A stretch of DNA of 64,000 bases from Malus domestica (GCF_042453785.1 NC_091677.1:7721501-7785500), one strand, 5' to 3'; shown: positions 1-14,699, counted from the stretch's first letter. The notes: a model not told the origin generated them from the letters alone. Translations and numbers: made by a program.

Positions 1-466
1 ATTTTAACAAGATAAACATACCACTGATCGGAAGTATGATGCAGGCGATTGAGTATTTCTGAAGCTATCACCTTGGAAAGGTGTTATACGATTTGGAAAG
101 AAAGGAAAGTTGAGTCCTAGGTACATTGGACCATATATGATCACCAAGCAAGTCGGTGAGGTTGCTTACAGGCTTGAGTTGCCTCCAGAGTTGTCCAAGG
201 TGCACGATGTATTTCATGTTTTGATGCTTCGGCTTTATGTTTTGGATCATTCACATGTGATTCCTCCTCAACCCTTGGAAATCAATTCGGACTTGACTTA
301 TGATGAGGAACCAGTGACTCTATTGGATTGGAAGGACAAAGAACTAAGGAACAAGACAGTTCGTTTGGTAAAAGTGTTATGGAGAAATCATTCAGTGGAA
401 GAAGCTACTTGGGAGACAGAAGATCGGATGAGAGAGATGTATCCACGCTTGTTTTGTGATTATTAG
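1..466 (+). pseudogene. Ty3/gypsy polyprotein, C-terminal end (integrase tail/chromodomain-like)
   Basis: The frame read from about position 11 gives the typical end of a gypsy polyprotein: a KLSPWKGVI-type block, then SPRYIGPY, then LPPELSKVHDVFHV and a chromodomain-like tail (TWETEDRMREMYP), ending at the TAG at 464-466. The clear uninterrupted part is 110-466. Upstream the same frame has a TAA at about 5-7 and a TGA in the otherwise conserved GD-VFLK block near 51-53, so this copy is decayed. The rest of the polyprotein lies left of the window. A purine-rich tract (about 511-519) and the 3' LTR follow directly, as expected for a plus-strand gypsy element. Confidence 0.88.
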
Positions 467-1836
467 TGGATGTATTTGTTATGTATAATTTCGAGGATGA
501 AATTTTATAAGGTGGGGATATTGTCACAGCCCATCCCGGAGATGTACGTTAATTATGTTATCGACGGTGTAAAATTACCTAAATATCCTTGGATGTTGAT
601 AATTATTATGGGATGGGGTGGTTTAAACTTAAGATTTTGGACCAATTAATTATATTCCTCTTTTATTGGATCCAATTAGAACTAAGTGTTCTCTTAGTTG
701 TGATTGGTGTGCATTTTGGGACCACACACACATCCCCAGCCTCTCTCTTTTCTCTCCCGTACTCTCTCTCGGTTTCACTCTCTCTCTCCTTGCTATACTA
801 CGGACAAGGGCAAGAACACCCCAAACTTCACAGATCAAGGAAGAAAATGGTACCATTGTGTTCGTGAGGACTCTACGAGTTCAAATGTATCAATTTCAGG
901 TAAGGAAACCTTCGATTTCACGTGGAAACCTTAGCCCCGATTTTGGTCACTATTCATATGGACGTAAATATGTTGGTTTCAGGGAATTTCAAGCTCATAG
1001 AGATCTTTAGGAGGTCCTACGAAGCCTCAGGGTGGTTCGTTGGATAAATTTGGACATCGGGATAGCTAGTTTTGAAGTTGACTGGATTACCAAGCTTTCT
1101 CAGGTAAATTCTAGTGGATTTCAAGGCTTAAAATAGTATAACATGATTCTACATGTGGTTAGCTTTCCAATGGTTCAAATTTCATGAAAAATGGTGCAAA
1201 AATGAAGAAGTTAGGACTATTTTAATATTTTTCCAGAAACCGACGAAGTCACTGGCGACCGGCGACTCGCTGGAGAAGACAGAGGAATCTTCCGTCAGTT
1301 TTGACAGAATACGCTAACGCCGTCAGTTAGTTTGGACGGTTACCTTTGGGTTTGAATGAAATATTCTGAGGAATATTCCTAACGTCGTTCATGTTCTGTT
1401 ACATGTGCCTGGCACATAGCCGTGCGTGGGGGGCGCATTTTGCCGTGCCCTTGCCGGCGCGTGGCGGCTCATGAGAGCTCGAAAAATTTATCTAAAAATT
1501 TGGTGATGATCTTGAGGCTATGTAGGTTACTGTGGTGTATTCATATACCCATATATACTCATTTTGAGCAATGTATGAGAAGTTATTAGCTAGTCTTGTC
1601 TATGTGCTTTAAAATAACGTTTTTATAGTTAATTAGCATATATGTGAGACTTATCCCGAGGACGAGCGTATCCACGGGCGACTCGGGGGTTATGACCCGT
1701 CGACATACCAGTGAGTGGGCTTTTGTTTTCAGTATATATTTATATACTTGATATATTTCCCATAAATGCGTTTTTTTTAAGGAAAGTATGCTTTGAAATA
1801 ATATGCCAAATGCTTTTATATTCTGAATATGCATTT

Positions 1837-1842
1837 CATGGT

Positions 1843-1906
<64 letters not shown>

Positions 1907-1912
1907 ACCATG
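1837..1912. repeat. (AT)n tract inside a perfect 9-bp inverted repeat
   Basis: About 58 bp of pure AT dinucleotide repeat (1846-1903) is flanked by CATGGTTAC on the left and GTAACCATG on the right. The whole block is a near-perfect palindrome that could extrude as a hairpin or cruciform. Confidence 0.9.
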
Positions 1913-2467
1913 ATGATGTGGAGGCACAGGTAAGTTCAGGTAAGTTATGTTTGGCTATGTGAATCATTGATGATGTGGTATGTGATGGATTGATGTTGAG
2001 CTCATAAAACTGCACCTAGGGTGATTGTGATTTAGCCAGAGATATGAAGTACATGCCTGTTTATTTATGTCACCTCCCGCACTATATGCTCATATTGGAT
2101 CCAACTTAAGTGCACAGTTTTGTCATACAGACCTTAATTATGGTTCTGACTCGTAGGTGACTAGCGATATATCGCCCGGCTATTATGAGAGAGTAAAATT
2201 GATCATAACTATATTACACCCAATCTTGTTGTACATACCTTTTTAGTGGTTTCGACTTATGTGCATTATATTGCCATATAGGTCATTGTAGTGACTCCGG
2301 CTAGATTGACATAGAGCTATGATTCAACCGTACAGACTATCACAGGGGTTCCGGCTAACATATCATATTTCTATGAATTTATTCTTACTTGGATTGCTTA
2401 CTCTGTTATATATTGGCATGTCATATATTTGAATATGATTATGTGAAGCATGAATTAGATTGATATG

Positions 2468-2472
<5 letters not shown>

Positions 2473-2529
<57 letters not shown>
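2473..2529. repeat. (AT)n microsatellite
   Basis: This is a second, uninterrupted AT dinucleotide tract within the same gypsy LTR, without flanking inverted arms. Confidence 0.9.
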
Positions 2530-2531
<2 letters not shown>

Positions 2532-3009
2532 GTATATGCTTATATCCTGATTCTGGGAAAAATTATACATGTTTTATAGCGAGGGGTTAGATATGTTGAT
2601 AAATGAAATGGTTTTGTAAAACATTTGTTTTTGCCCACTCACGCTTTCTGTTTTACGCCCCTCCAGGTTTTAAGTAAGCTTGCTGTTGGTGACTTGAGGA
2701 CGTCAACGGTTGTGACCTATCTAAATAATAGTAGGACATTCCTGGTACTGTATAACTGGTACTTGTCCTACTGGACTGCACCTAGACTTATTATGCTCTG
2801 ATTAGGAGTGTTTACTGTTGTAACTAACTCCTATCACTTCCTGTTTAGTAGTGCACTCTAGTAATTCGGTTTTTAATTATTTGTATAATTCTTATCTTTA
2901 TTGCTTCCGCACTGTGCACATGGCTATGTCGCTCTCACGTGACGGCCATCATACCTTGATCTTGTTCGGGGTGTGTTATTAAAGATGAGTTATGGGGAAA
3001 CTTTCGGTT

Positions 3010-3592
3010 TGTCTTTCATACTTACGGCAGTTCTTGCTCCATCATATATATCTTTTATAACTTGAATATATGCTAGTTGTACTCATTTCTTCTCTAAAAT
3101 CCTTTTCTCTAAAATCTTCCAAAGAATGTCTCTTGGGACCTTATCATACACTTTTTCTAAATCTATAAAGACCATGTGCAAATCCTTTTTCATATCTCTA
3201 TATCTTTCCATCGATCTTCGTAAAAGATTAATTGCCTCCATGGTTGAGTGCCCTAGCATGAACCTGAATTGGTTGTTCGAGATTCGTGTTTCTTGCCTCA
3301 GTCTATGCTCAATTACTCTCTCCCAGAGCTTCATTGTATGACTCATTAACTTAATACCCCTATAGTTCATGCAATTTTGTATGTTGCCCTTATTCTTGTA
3401 GATAGGCACCAAAGTGCTATTTCGCCACTCATTTGGCATCTTCTTCGTTTTCAAAATCCTATTGAAAAGGTCTGTGAGCCATGCTATACCCATCTTTCCC
3501 AAGACTTTCCACACTTCGATTGGTATATCATCTGGGCCCACTGCTTTTCTATCCTTCATCTTTTTCTAAGAATAATCTACAAATGACGAATT
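3010..3592 (-). pseudogene. LINE (RTE-like) reverse transcriptase fragment
   Basis: On the minus strand the segment translates to non-LTR reverse transcriptase motifs in order: [14 protein letters not shown], then [17 protein letters not shown], then [18 protein letters not shown]. After an in-frame TGA (3083-3085) the same frame continues with VQLAYIQVIKDIYDGARTA down to about 3010. The YxDD catalytic block and everything 3' of it are missing, because the gypsy LTR border lies there. The 5' part with the endonuclease is also absent. This is a truncated, dead LINE remnant. The RTE clade is judged from the motif spelling only. Confidence 0.85.
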
Positions 3593-4139
3593 AAAATTTA
3601 ACTAGTTTAGACACTTGAAAAAAATTTACATAATGGAAACCACAAGAAATTATATATATGTAAAGGAGCAAAATGAAGAAATAAATTTTGGGGCTAAAAT
3701 TTTAAGTCAAAACCATTAGCGGAGAAAAATTGTTTTCAGGTTAGAACCTAAATTTTTGGGCTAAAAAATTATGTATTAACTCCAACCATTTGAGTTGATC
3801 AAAGGAGGTAATTATAAGATTACAAAGGAACAATACGAGGAAATAAATCAAAATAATCCTTTGTCCACAAGACAAAAATACCTTCTTTTTTTTTTAAATT
3901 TTTTTTGTCAATGGTTACTTTATTAGCTAAGCACAACATAATTACAAAATAGAGGCCAAAAGACAATATTCACACAATCAAAAGAATGGACCTCTAGAGT
4001 AACCAAAAGCCCAAAACTTTGTTTCAGGCCCAAAATAGAGAAAACAGACAAGCAAACCCTATCTACTTCCTTCCAAGCTGCTGCCGAAAGCACCACTATG
4101 ACATCCATAATGATTACGAACCGTCACCACCAACTATTG
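3593..4139. other. No gene; possible poly(A)-tailed retrosequence left arm
   Basis: This is AT-rich DNA. A T-run (about 3887-3909) could be the poly(A) tail of a minus-strand retrosequence covering about 3887-4147 and continuing beyond the hAT insertion at 5962 onward. An open minus-strand frame at 3923-4108 has no recognised similarity. Confidence 0.35.
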
Positions 4140-4147
4140 CCAGGAAC

Positions 4148-5961
4148 CAAGGTATGAAATGCCGATATTATCGGTGATATTTCGCCGATAATATCGGTTT
4201 TTTGAGTTACCGATATTTTAATACTTATCCACTAAGTTTTCGTCAAAATATCGCGATATTATCGATAATATCGCGATATTTTGGAGATGTGCGAATCGGA
4301 GAAGAACGCCGGAGCTTCTACAACTCCGGCCGACTGTAAAAGAGCACCCTAGACTCCGATCTAGGTATCAAAATGAAATACAAGATGAGAGGAATGTTTT
4401 TATAACTTCCGTTTGCCGTGAAATGGTCGGAGGTGTTCGGAAAGTTCGTCGACACCCATGTCGGATGGGTGTGCCTATTCCCGAGCCGATTTCGTCCTAA
4501 AAACCTTGCAAAAACACGAGATAGAACTTAAATTTCACATCTAAACTTCAATCTAGAACAAAATGAGGTAAACTTGAAGCTTACCTAACCGGAGAAATTC
4601 AAGAAACTCGCCGAAGGGTTCCTGCGTCGTCGAGTTGCAGAGACGAGAATGAGAGGGAGAAAGACGAGGTTGCTGATGACGATGGGTGTCTTCCTCAAGC
4701 TGGTGTGATGGTGTGCGTGTGTGTATGTGGGTCTCGGTGCAGAGAGAAATGAGAGAGATGAGAGTTTAGAGAGAGAGACGGCACCGACGAGAGCTATTTG
4801 TTTTTTTTTTATCTTAAAGAGAGAGAGGTTTAAGAGAAATGGGAAGAGAGGGCCGAGTGAAATGAAATGAGGTCCTTGAATTATTGAGAGATATGTCTGA
4901 GAGAGGCCTAAGATTTCTAAAAGGTAATCAGAAATGGGAAAAATGGGGCACATCTTAGCCTTTATTTTGGAATCCTAAGAAGTTCACCACATGGATGCAT
5001 GACATGTGTGCATGCCATGTCTGTTGAATGGGAAAAGTCTAACACGGAAAGACAAAGAGCCGTTTGGGGCTATAGGCTCGAGGCAAGATAGAAAGTGCTA
5101 GGGTTTTTTTTTTTTAGAAATGAACATAAGCTACTAAATTTGGATATATTATAGTTGTTGCTAAAGATTGACACCAGTGTGGATTTGGACGTGTTGGTCA
5201 ACATGTCCTCACAATCCCCAAGTTCTCCAATTTGAACCCTAGCGCCCATCGAATTTTTCTTTCTTTTTGATGCGTTTTTCCCATGGCTCTAGGTCTTGAT
5301 TTCGAATCTAGGTGAGCCCTCACAACTTTTTCTTTTTTTTCTTTTTGTTTTATTATTTGTTTATTTTAATTTATTTGTTTCTTTTATGTTTTTCCTTTCT
5401 TTTAGTTTCTTTGTCTTAGGCGTTCGTTTTTATTAAAGTAGGATGTAAAATCAATTATCTCAAAATTATGTGTTTTTAAATTTTGGACTTGTTTGTTGGA
5501 TACTTTTTTTGCATTTTATCATTCTTTTATTATGAAAATATGTTAAAATATCACTTATGTTTTTGTGAAAATATGCTAAAATATTTATATATATGGTTTT
5601 TTTTTGAATTTTTTTGTACTAATTCATTATATATAAATGATTATGGTGTGTTTAAACTTCTTTCATTAATTACTACATATTTTCTATACTCACAATGTTT
5701 GCCAGCTCGCTATATAATCAACTTAAATCAGTTAAATCCATCATACAATGCATTTCCTTCCAATTTTTTGTGATAAACTAATAGATAATTGACTAAATAA
5801 ACATCCTGCAAAGTTTCAATAAAAATTTCCAAGTTTTTCTTATAATTTCCATGGTTTCCATATTATTTTTATCGATATTGATAATATCTCGATATTTCCA
5901 TCGATATTTCTGTGTTTTTGGACTACCGATATTTCTGGTATCATCGATATTTTATACCTTG
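4148..5961 (-). mobile_element. Non-autonomous hAT element (copy B)
   Basis: The element starts CAAGGTATGAAAT and ends ATTTTATACCTTG, with short terminal inverted repeats fitting the hAT YARNG rule. It is flanked by an 8-bp target duplication with one mismatch: CCAGGAAC (4140-4147) and CCAGGATC (5962-5969). Both ends match the ends of the larger hAT element at 10907-16345 in reverse complement: 4148-4740 resembles 15720-16345, and about 5630-5961 resembles 10907-11240. The transposase is missing, so it looks like an internal-deletion derivative. Its termini are packed with palindromic CGATATTATCG-type motifs. Open frames inside (for example 4585-4953) correspond to untranslated leader in the larger copy and are not counted as genes. 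Confidence 0.9.
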
Positions 5962-5969
5962 CCAGGATC

Positions 5970-6698
5970 CAACACCTTATAAATGGAAAGTTAATGGACT
6001 TTGTCTTTCATCAGATAATATTTCGCCAATTGCAATTACCAAGTAAGAGAAACTAAAGAAGCCTGTGGGATTACCATAAGAAACACTGCCAGAAAAGGCA
6101 AACAAAGAGAAGAAGGTGGTGTGGCCACCCGAGCGGGTGCGAATACTGAAACTCTATGCACATAACATTCCCAGTTAAGGACCGCAACAGTTCGCAGTCA
6201 ATAGAGATTGCAGATTGAAACGGAGATGGGATCGGTGGAAGCCAAATGAAGGACATGTATGGATAAGTGGATGAATAGATCTAGGACAGGAAGATCAGTG
6301 ATAGTTGAAGTGGAAAGACTAAGGAAAAAATGAAGGAAATCAGAGAAAAGCAACCCAAAAAAAAAAAAAAACAAAAAAACAAAAAAAAATAAAAGAAGAA
6401 AGAGGAAGCAGAGATGATGCAGTAAGGGCTGTCACAAACCTTAATCCAAATTAGTGCCGGGGCCTAAAGAAGATCTAGCTTTGTTGCTATTCTCACTCAT
6501 GGAGAGAAAAAAATTTCACTCTCAGAGAGAATCTCTCTCACTCACAAAGAGATCAAGACAAAGAAACCAAAACCAAACCAAATAAAAAATCATATAAAAT
6601 CCCTAATTAAATCAAATCATATCAAATCCCTAATTAAAATAATTCTCTAAAATATTTTCTTTATATTTTCCAAACAGTTTTTTCTCCCCAATACCAAT
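5970..6698. other. No gene; A-rich interval downstream of the peroxidase
   Basis: Nothing coding is recognised. An A-rich run with interruptions lies at about 6355-6396. The first part may be the right arm of the retrosequence into which hAT copy B inserted. Confidence 0.4.
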
Positions 6699-6768
6699 GA
6701 TTTAATGTTACACGAAGACAAAGTTGACTATGAGATTTAATGTTACACGAAGACAAAGTTGACTATGA
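6699..6768. repeat. 35-bp perfect tandem duplication
   Basis: A 35-bp unit beginning GATTTAATGTTACACGAAG occurs twice head-to-tail (6699-6733 and 6734-6768), about 165 bp past the peroxidase stop codon. Confidence 0.9.
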
Positions 6769-6874
6769 GAAAGCAACACTCCAAATGGACCTCAATTTTA
6801 TTCATACAAAACAATACAATATCAAAAAGCATAACATGCAGTTTACAATCATTATCAATTTTATCACACCAAAA

Positions 6875-6906
<32 letters not shown>

Positions 6907-6932
6907 GAAAATTAACCAAAGATTATCATTTT

Positions 6933-8520
<1,588 letters not shown>

Positions 8521-8610
8521 TTTTCGTTGTAACTGTGCTTCAACTTGTATTAATTTGGAGGAAAGAAACTTGATTTGAAAGTATTTGCAATTACAAAACT
8601 GTGGTTTGAA

Positions 8611-8619
8611 ATTTATAAG
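8611..8619 (-). promoter_or_regulatory. Candidate TATA box of the peroxidase gene
   Basis: Read on the minus strand this is GCTTATAAAT, about 90 bp upstream of the peroxidase ATG, a normal distance for a plant TATA box. Confidence 0.5.
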
Positions 8620-8709
8620 CCTCCCCCAAGGCCCCAACTTCAACTTTGTGGACCTCTGCAAAATAAGAAAATGCAAGGTGACGAAAATAGTCCAGCTATC
8701 CAACTAACA

Positions 8710-10898
8710 TGTGCTTGGAAGCGATGCTATATCATTTCTTTAATATTATAACTAGGACGAGCAGTTAGGGTTGTTCCCCATAAGACAAGTGAATTAAATC
8801 CCATATCAGGAATGTTTTGTACTTTGGTGATGGATTATATTTGAAGCACATATTTATGGTCTCATTGCCACCAAATTTCATGTCCTTTTCATGGTAATTG
8901 GTGATTAAGTACATGTGCCTGAGGAATGAGTATCAATTTATTGGTCTAATCATCACACACTACCATATGATGTCACCAATCTACTTATATTGTTACACGT
9001 GTATCTATTCACTATTAGAGATTTATACTCTAAGTTCATACATTTTTAATTTTCTCAACTTCATGTTATATATGATATGTAAATTAGTAAAATCATTTAA
9101 CAATGTGACCGTCATATTCAAATAAATGTGAAACTGGATTAATTAAATTGGTACGCACCAATTTTAATAGTCAATGGTGGAGGCTTTACATGTATAAACA
9201 TGTAACGTGGATTTGGTGGATATTGATCTTACATTTGCATATAAATTAAGCAGTTTATTCACCTGCTCCTATACTGGCAATTTAATTCTTATCATTCTTC
9301 TAACCTATCCAATTTATTAACAATAATTGTTTATCTGCTTCCACCTGCTTTGCTTCCCTTGTTAAAGAAAGTAAAACATATATATATTATGCAATGAATG
9401 ACAAGATGGCAAAGAACAAGTCAATCGATCGAGTCGAGCTGACGAACCTAAGGCCTCCTCAGCTATATATGTTTGCCGGTGCAGGCAATTGCTGAAATCA
9501 CTTCTTTAATCCCTGTCAATATCTCTATGAAGCTTCGGGACTAAGAATTAATATATCGGAGTAACAAGGCAAATTAGTAAAGTCTAGTACTTCGCTAGCT
9601 CTTTATTCGTACCATGGAAAGATGTACCTCTAGGGCTTTAGACAGTTCAATGAAAACAATTGAAGAGAATCCGCTTTAGGGTTTCCATAATGAAAATTAA
9701 AGTTAAAAAAAAAAAGTAGTACTAAAAGTGAGGATGACACATGATAAATCTTTGTTAGCTTGTCATCTACTTTGTAATGGAACTTTTAAGCATATATAAG
9801 GTTGGTTATGAGTTAATCTATTTATTGCAATTCTTTTTAACTAGAATTGTGATTGTGTAAATCTTAGCAAATTGAATTTCGGATTATGTTCTAGATCTTT
9901 CCTATTAGACTTTGTATTCCTTTTAGGGCAAAGAATCCCGCTATGTTTAATATAAATAAAGGCACAAAATGATGAGAAATAACCCAATAGAGATTCTCCA
10001 ACTCTCTTTTCTCTCTTTCTCATGTGCCACAACTTATCCCTATTCCCTCACTAAAATACACCTACAACAATATTATGTATTTTTTAAGGGAGAATACCTG
10101 CTCCAATTATTACTTTCAAGCATACAAAGAGGTTGGTTATTATGTATCTTTGAAGGAAAAATTGCTCTAACTTATTAATTCTTTCTATAATCTAGGTGGA
10201 GATATTCTCATGTGTCACTAGGTAGCTTTATATAGAAATACACAAATAAATGAATATATACAAAATGGTGATGCATTACTGGTGATGATACATATGGTGA
10301 TTCATGACTGAACTGCATATTTATATAGCAGAGCCAAATTACAGAAAGTTTCGTTCTCTTTTCAATTTTTTGAAGTGCAATCCATGTTCTTCTCAAATGT
10401 TGGTGAATTTTATTATAATTTTATCAATATGTAAATGTTAGAGTTGTGATATTTATCCGATGTCTAATTGGTGGACGCCGGGCCATATGATATAATAATC
10501 AACACAACCAGAGCACGTCGATGAAAGTTAGCCATCAATTGTGTCCGACACTTTGTTGCATACAAACCACTTTTCTGTCTCAATCGAATAATGTTCAAGC
10601 CTTATTGATTCGAAACACAAATATATTATAAAAATGAAATGACCTAAATAATTTATTTGTCGGAAAATAATAAAACATTTACAGGATATGCTGTTGAAAG
10701 GCTCCCACACCATGGCAGTCCAAAATCATCACGACGTGGTAACCAATTTTGGCTATAACCCTTTTGGAACACGCAACACATGCATGCATTACTAATTATG
10801 CAAACAATATTCATACTTACAATTGCAAATTCAAATCACCAACTGAATCAAAATGTATACATGAAGTGATTTCCGCATTCCATATTTTTCCCTTCTTA
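8710..10898. other. No gene recognised; AT-rich upstream intergenic DNA
   Basis: This is the interval between the peroxidase promoter and hAT copy A. The short open frames on both strands have no recognisable motifs. No repeat borders were found, so it may hold peroxidase upstream regulatory DNA. Confidence 0.5.
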
Positions 10899-11297
10899 GT
10901 TCTTACCAAGGTATTAAATATCGATGATATCGGAAATATCGGTAGTCCGAAAACACAAAAATATCGATGAAAATATCGGGATATTATCGATATCGATAAA
11001 AATAATATGGAAACCACGGAAATTGTAAGAAAAACTTGGAAATTTTTATTGAAACTTTGCAGGATGTTTATTTAGTCAATTATCTATTAGTTTATCACAA
11101 AAAATTGGAAGGAAATGCATTGCATGATGGATTTAACATTATCAAGTTGATTATATAGCGAGCTGGCAAACATTGTGAGTGTAGAAAATATGTAGTAATT
11201 AATGAAAGAAGTTTAAACACACCATAATCATTTATATAAAATGAATTAGTACAATATTTTACACTTTATACATTACATGGTAAGATACATGAGTGAC

Positions 11298-14200
11298 TTA
11301 GTACCACATAGAGTTCCTATGAGGTTCAAATTTTTCACTATCTTCATCATCTCTATGTGTAGAGTGAGTGTATTGTGAAGAGTAGTTATCAAATGATAAA
11401 TCCCCAAAATAGTTTTTCATGTAATTGTTAACATGCCACCCATATGGATCCGAGATTGGTTGACGTTGTCCATAAGCAAAATCATTTGAAGATTGAGTCT
11501 CGAATTGTTTCCATGAGTCGCTCGATTCCATCCCAACAGGAATGGGATATGAAGGGTAGGGAAATGGTTGGTTATGAGTATAACCATAGTTACTACTTCC
11601 CACTCCAACAGAGTCTGAAGTTATAGATAATGAGTCATCTTCTTGACTTGACAAAATCCCCTTGCCTCTTTCTCTACGGGTATAGTCCTTCCCTATGACA
11701 CCAATTCCTGGTCCTGCCTGCCTACTGCCATGGTCCTCATCCTGTGTTGCATGCATGAAGTTTGCCTCACCAGTGAAGGGGCTCATAAATCCGGGAGGTG
11801 GTCCAACATAGTTTCCATATCCACCACCACTACCTCTAGCTCCACTATATCCTTCATCATTCCCACCTTCGGTGGTAGGTGAGTCTCCTGATCTTGTACT
11901 AGAGCTATCATTAGTATCAGCACGATGTTGTGGTTGTGTAGGATTGGAATAAGGTGGAATTCCAGTGTTTCTTGGTCTTGGACGCAAAAGTTCTTCCAAA
12001 TAGTCAGCGCTGCTAGATCCCACCTCCTCCTCTAATACACTTTCTACATTTATCCCTTCATTACGTGCTTCTTCAGCAACTCTAGGAGCTGGGTTGCCTT
12101 CATCATCATCTAAATGAAGAGGTCTAATCCATTGATAAAGTTGGTTACCCTCTGTATCATCATCTTCACCAACAATATCAAACACATCTAGTGGGTCACC
12201 ACGGTCGACATGATCTATTTATGCTTCCTTATCTCGAATTTGAAGCTTCATGTTGTAGTAGCAATAAACTAATTTTTCCAACCTACTATGAGCCAACCTA
12301 TTTATTTGCTTTGTGTGTATGAGTGCAAATGTGCTCCAATTTCTTTCACAAGCAGATGAGGAAGCTGTTTGTGATAATACTTTGATTGCTAACTTTCTCA
12401 CAGTTGGTGCATCGGTCCCATACATAATCCACCATTCAGCTACAATGAAAAACAATGTTGATAAGCCCAATAACTCCAACAAATTATATTATAAACTTAT
12501 CGTGAAATATGTTTACACTCACTAGGAGACATTTTTGTTCGAGCAGCAACTGATGTTGGTTCTCCAAAAGTTATTCTTGCATCTTTAAACCATGTTAGCT
12601 GAATTCAATAAATCGTGTTAGTTTAATCCAACAAAGTAATTATTATAATTTAAGTAATTGTGTACCTCATTTCCAAATTGGCCAACTACTGGTGATGCAT
12701 GGTCTAATTTAGAGTATACATTATGTACAACACGTATAAGGGTACCATCATCTCCAACACCGGGTCTGTATTGGTATTGAGGATTCAAATAATATGTTGT
12801 TCAAAGAAACACATACTTTAATAAGAGAAATAATACTTATGCAACTAAAGAAATGAATTGCAAATTATGACATAATTTATACCTGCTGCATGCAAATCAT
12901 GGTATAATGTTTTATACCATCGATCTTCAATTATCTTTATGACCCACCTTGCACCATGTTTTCTTTCCAATTCATCCTTCACTACACGCATCAACTCATA
13001 TATTGCCCCTATAGTAGGATACACTTATGTGTCAACAATCCATAAAACTTTGTAAAGAGGTTCAAACACTTGGCACACATGTTCTGATTGAGTCCAAAAA
13101 GCATGATCAAGCAATATACTTTCCACCATACGACCTGCATTTGAGCGGCTCAAATTGTGGTTGGCCCAATTGTCACTAGTGAATAGTTGCTTCAACTCTG
13201 CTTTCTTCTTAAGTAGGTTGTCTAATGCAATATAGTTGGTGGCGAATCGAGTGGTAGCTGGACGAATAATTTCTCCTTTGCAAAATTCACGCATCTTTGC
13301 CAACAACTAACCGTGATTGTAAATATAATTTGTGATCGTTCTAGCTTTTTTTACCACAGTAGCAACATTCTCTCTCTTCCCCATTGCCTCAAACATGAGA
13401 TCAATACAATGTGCTGCACATGATGTCCAAAACACATTATGATGCTTCATTAACTTTTTTCCAACTTTGACAAATGCAGAACCATTGTCGGTCATGACTT
13501 GGACAACATTATGCTCTCCCACCTCCATGATTACATCCCTCAATAATTTGTAAATATACTTGTAGTTCTTTATATGGTCTGAAACATCAACAGACTTCAA
13601 AAAAATTGTCTTTCCCTTGGAGTATACCATGAAGTTTATGATAGACAATCTGGTCGGGCCAATCAATCCGTCACACATGATTGTGCAACCATTAGTTTCC
13701 CACTTTGACCTCAACTTGTTAACATACTCGCCAATGTCTTTATACTCCATATCCAAATATTTGTTTCTTATCTCATAAGGAGTGGGAGGTTGTACTCCAA
13801 CACAGGCCTGTTGACATCCCACTACCATATTTTTGAAATGATGTGATGATGCTTTCTCAGCAGGGACATTTTCATAGATAAAGAACTTGCTAATTAGACG
13901 CCCCATTCCCTCCTTCACATTACCTCTAGTGAAATAACTCCAAACACTATTTTGACGTGATTTGGATGACTTATATAAACTTGGGGCTATTGGTGGTGTT
14001 GGTTGTGATTCTCTAAGACTACCTCCCCGTCTCATTTGTGCACCACCACTTGTCCCGAAACCTTGTGCTCTATTAGGAATTTTATAAAGGTGTTCTCTTT
14101 CCCATGCTGATTGTTTGGAGGCACGTAAAGCTTGTTTCAAACTGCGTCGTTCTTCAGGTCCCATGTCATCATCACATTCGTCCTCATCGTCATCATCATC

Positions 14201-14515
14201 ACTGTCAACCGCTTGGCCAATGACTTCTCCTCGTAACCCAGCTCGAATATTTTCCATTCCATGTGTTATCTTTTCCTTCTACTGTTTTTTATTTTTTAAT
14301 AATGTGCTGATGAATGCCTTCACTTATGGGGGGACATTATCGCATCGTTGGACATTTTTTGCTGGATCTAATCCACTAAGATGGTACTTAAGTCGTGTCA
14401 CTCCACCACTCTTCATTACCCGACCACAATATTTGCAAATTGTGCCATGTTTGTTTCCGTCTATTGGGTCTCCATGTTCCCAAGCTGGATCACATTTAGT
14501 AACTCCACTGGACAT
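11298..14515 (-). pseudogene. hAT transposase (BED finger, DUF659, dimerisation domain), inactivated
   Basis: The start is at 14515, with a BED-type zinc finger (TICKYCGRVMKSGGVTRLKYHL). After an acidic linker comes the DUF659 core (TIMCDGLIGPTRLSIINFMV, then VMTDNGSAFVKVGKKLM). The hAT C-terminal dimerisation motif SSSACERNWSTFALIHTKQ lies in the last exon (about 12439-12219), followed by a low-complexity Gly/Ser-rich tail to 11298. Inferred exons: 14515-12883, about 12800-12666, about 12600-12527 and 12439-11298. Five in-frame stops break an otherwise well-preserved frame: 14324-14326, 14279-14281, 13307-13309, 13025-13027 and 12219-12221. No frameshift was needed. The protein would normally cut and paste the element; this copy cannot make a full-length product. 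Confidence 0.93.
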
Positions 14516-14699
14516 CTTAAACGTATCTATATTTATTTTTCATGAAAATTAGACAATTATTTTTTGGCCAAAAAATATAGTAGTGATGACGGTTATATAA
14601 GAGAACCTAAATAATAAAGTTATTCTACAGAAGAATTAAATACGAAGTAAAGAAAATGATTGTAAAAATTTAAGTAATTATAAAAATAATATGGAATAA

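Larger units (their letters stand above)
522..2978 (+). mobile_element. 3' LTR of gypsy element
   Basis: The LTR begins TGTCACAGCCC immediately after the polypurine tract that follows the pol end. I place the end near GTTCGGGGTGTGTTA (about 2964-2978), a degraded version of the expected complementary end (TGTGACA). At about 2.46 kb it is long for a plant LTR. It contains the block TGACCCGTCGACATACCAG (about 1694-1712) that I associate with a Rosaceae gypsy family, and two AT microsatellites. The 5' LTR and a target duplication are outside the window, so the right border is approximate. Confidence 0.65.

Noticed and set aside
1586..1962. Open frames reading (YI)n on both strands
   Set aside because: Translation of the AT microsatellite inside the gypsy LTR.
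11444..11626. Plus-strand open frame over the hAT transposase tail
   Set aside because: It is the shadow of the minus-strand transposase C-terminal coding region.
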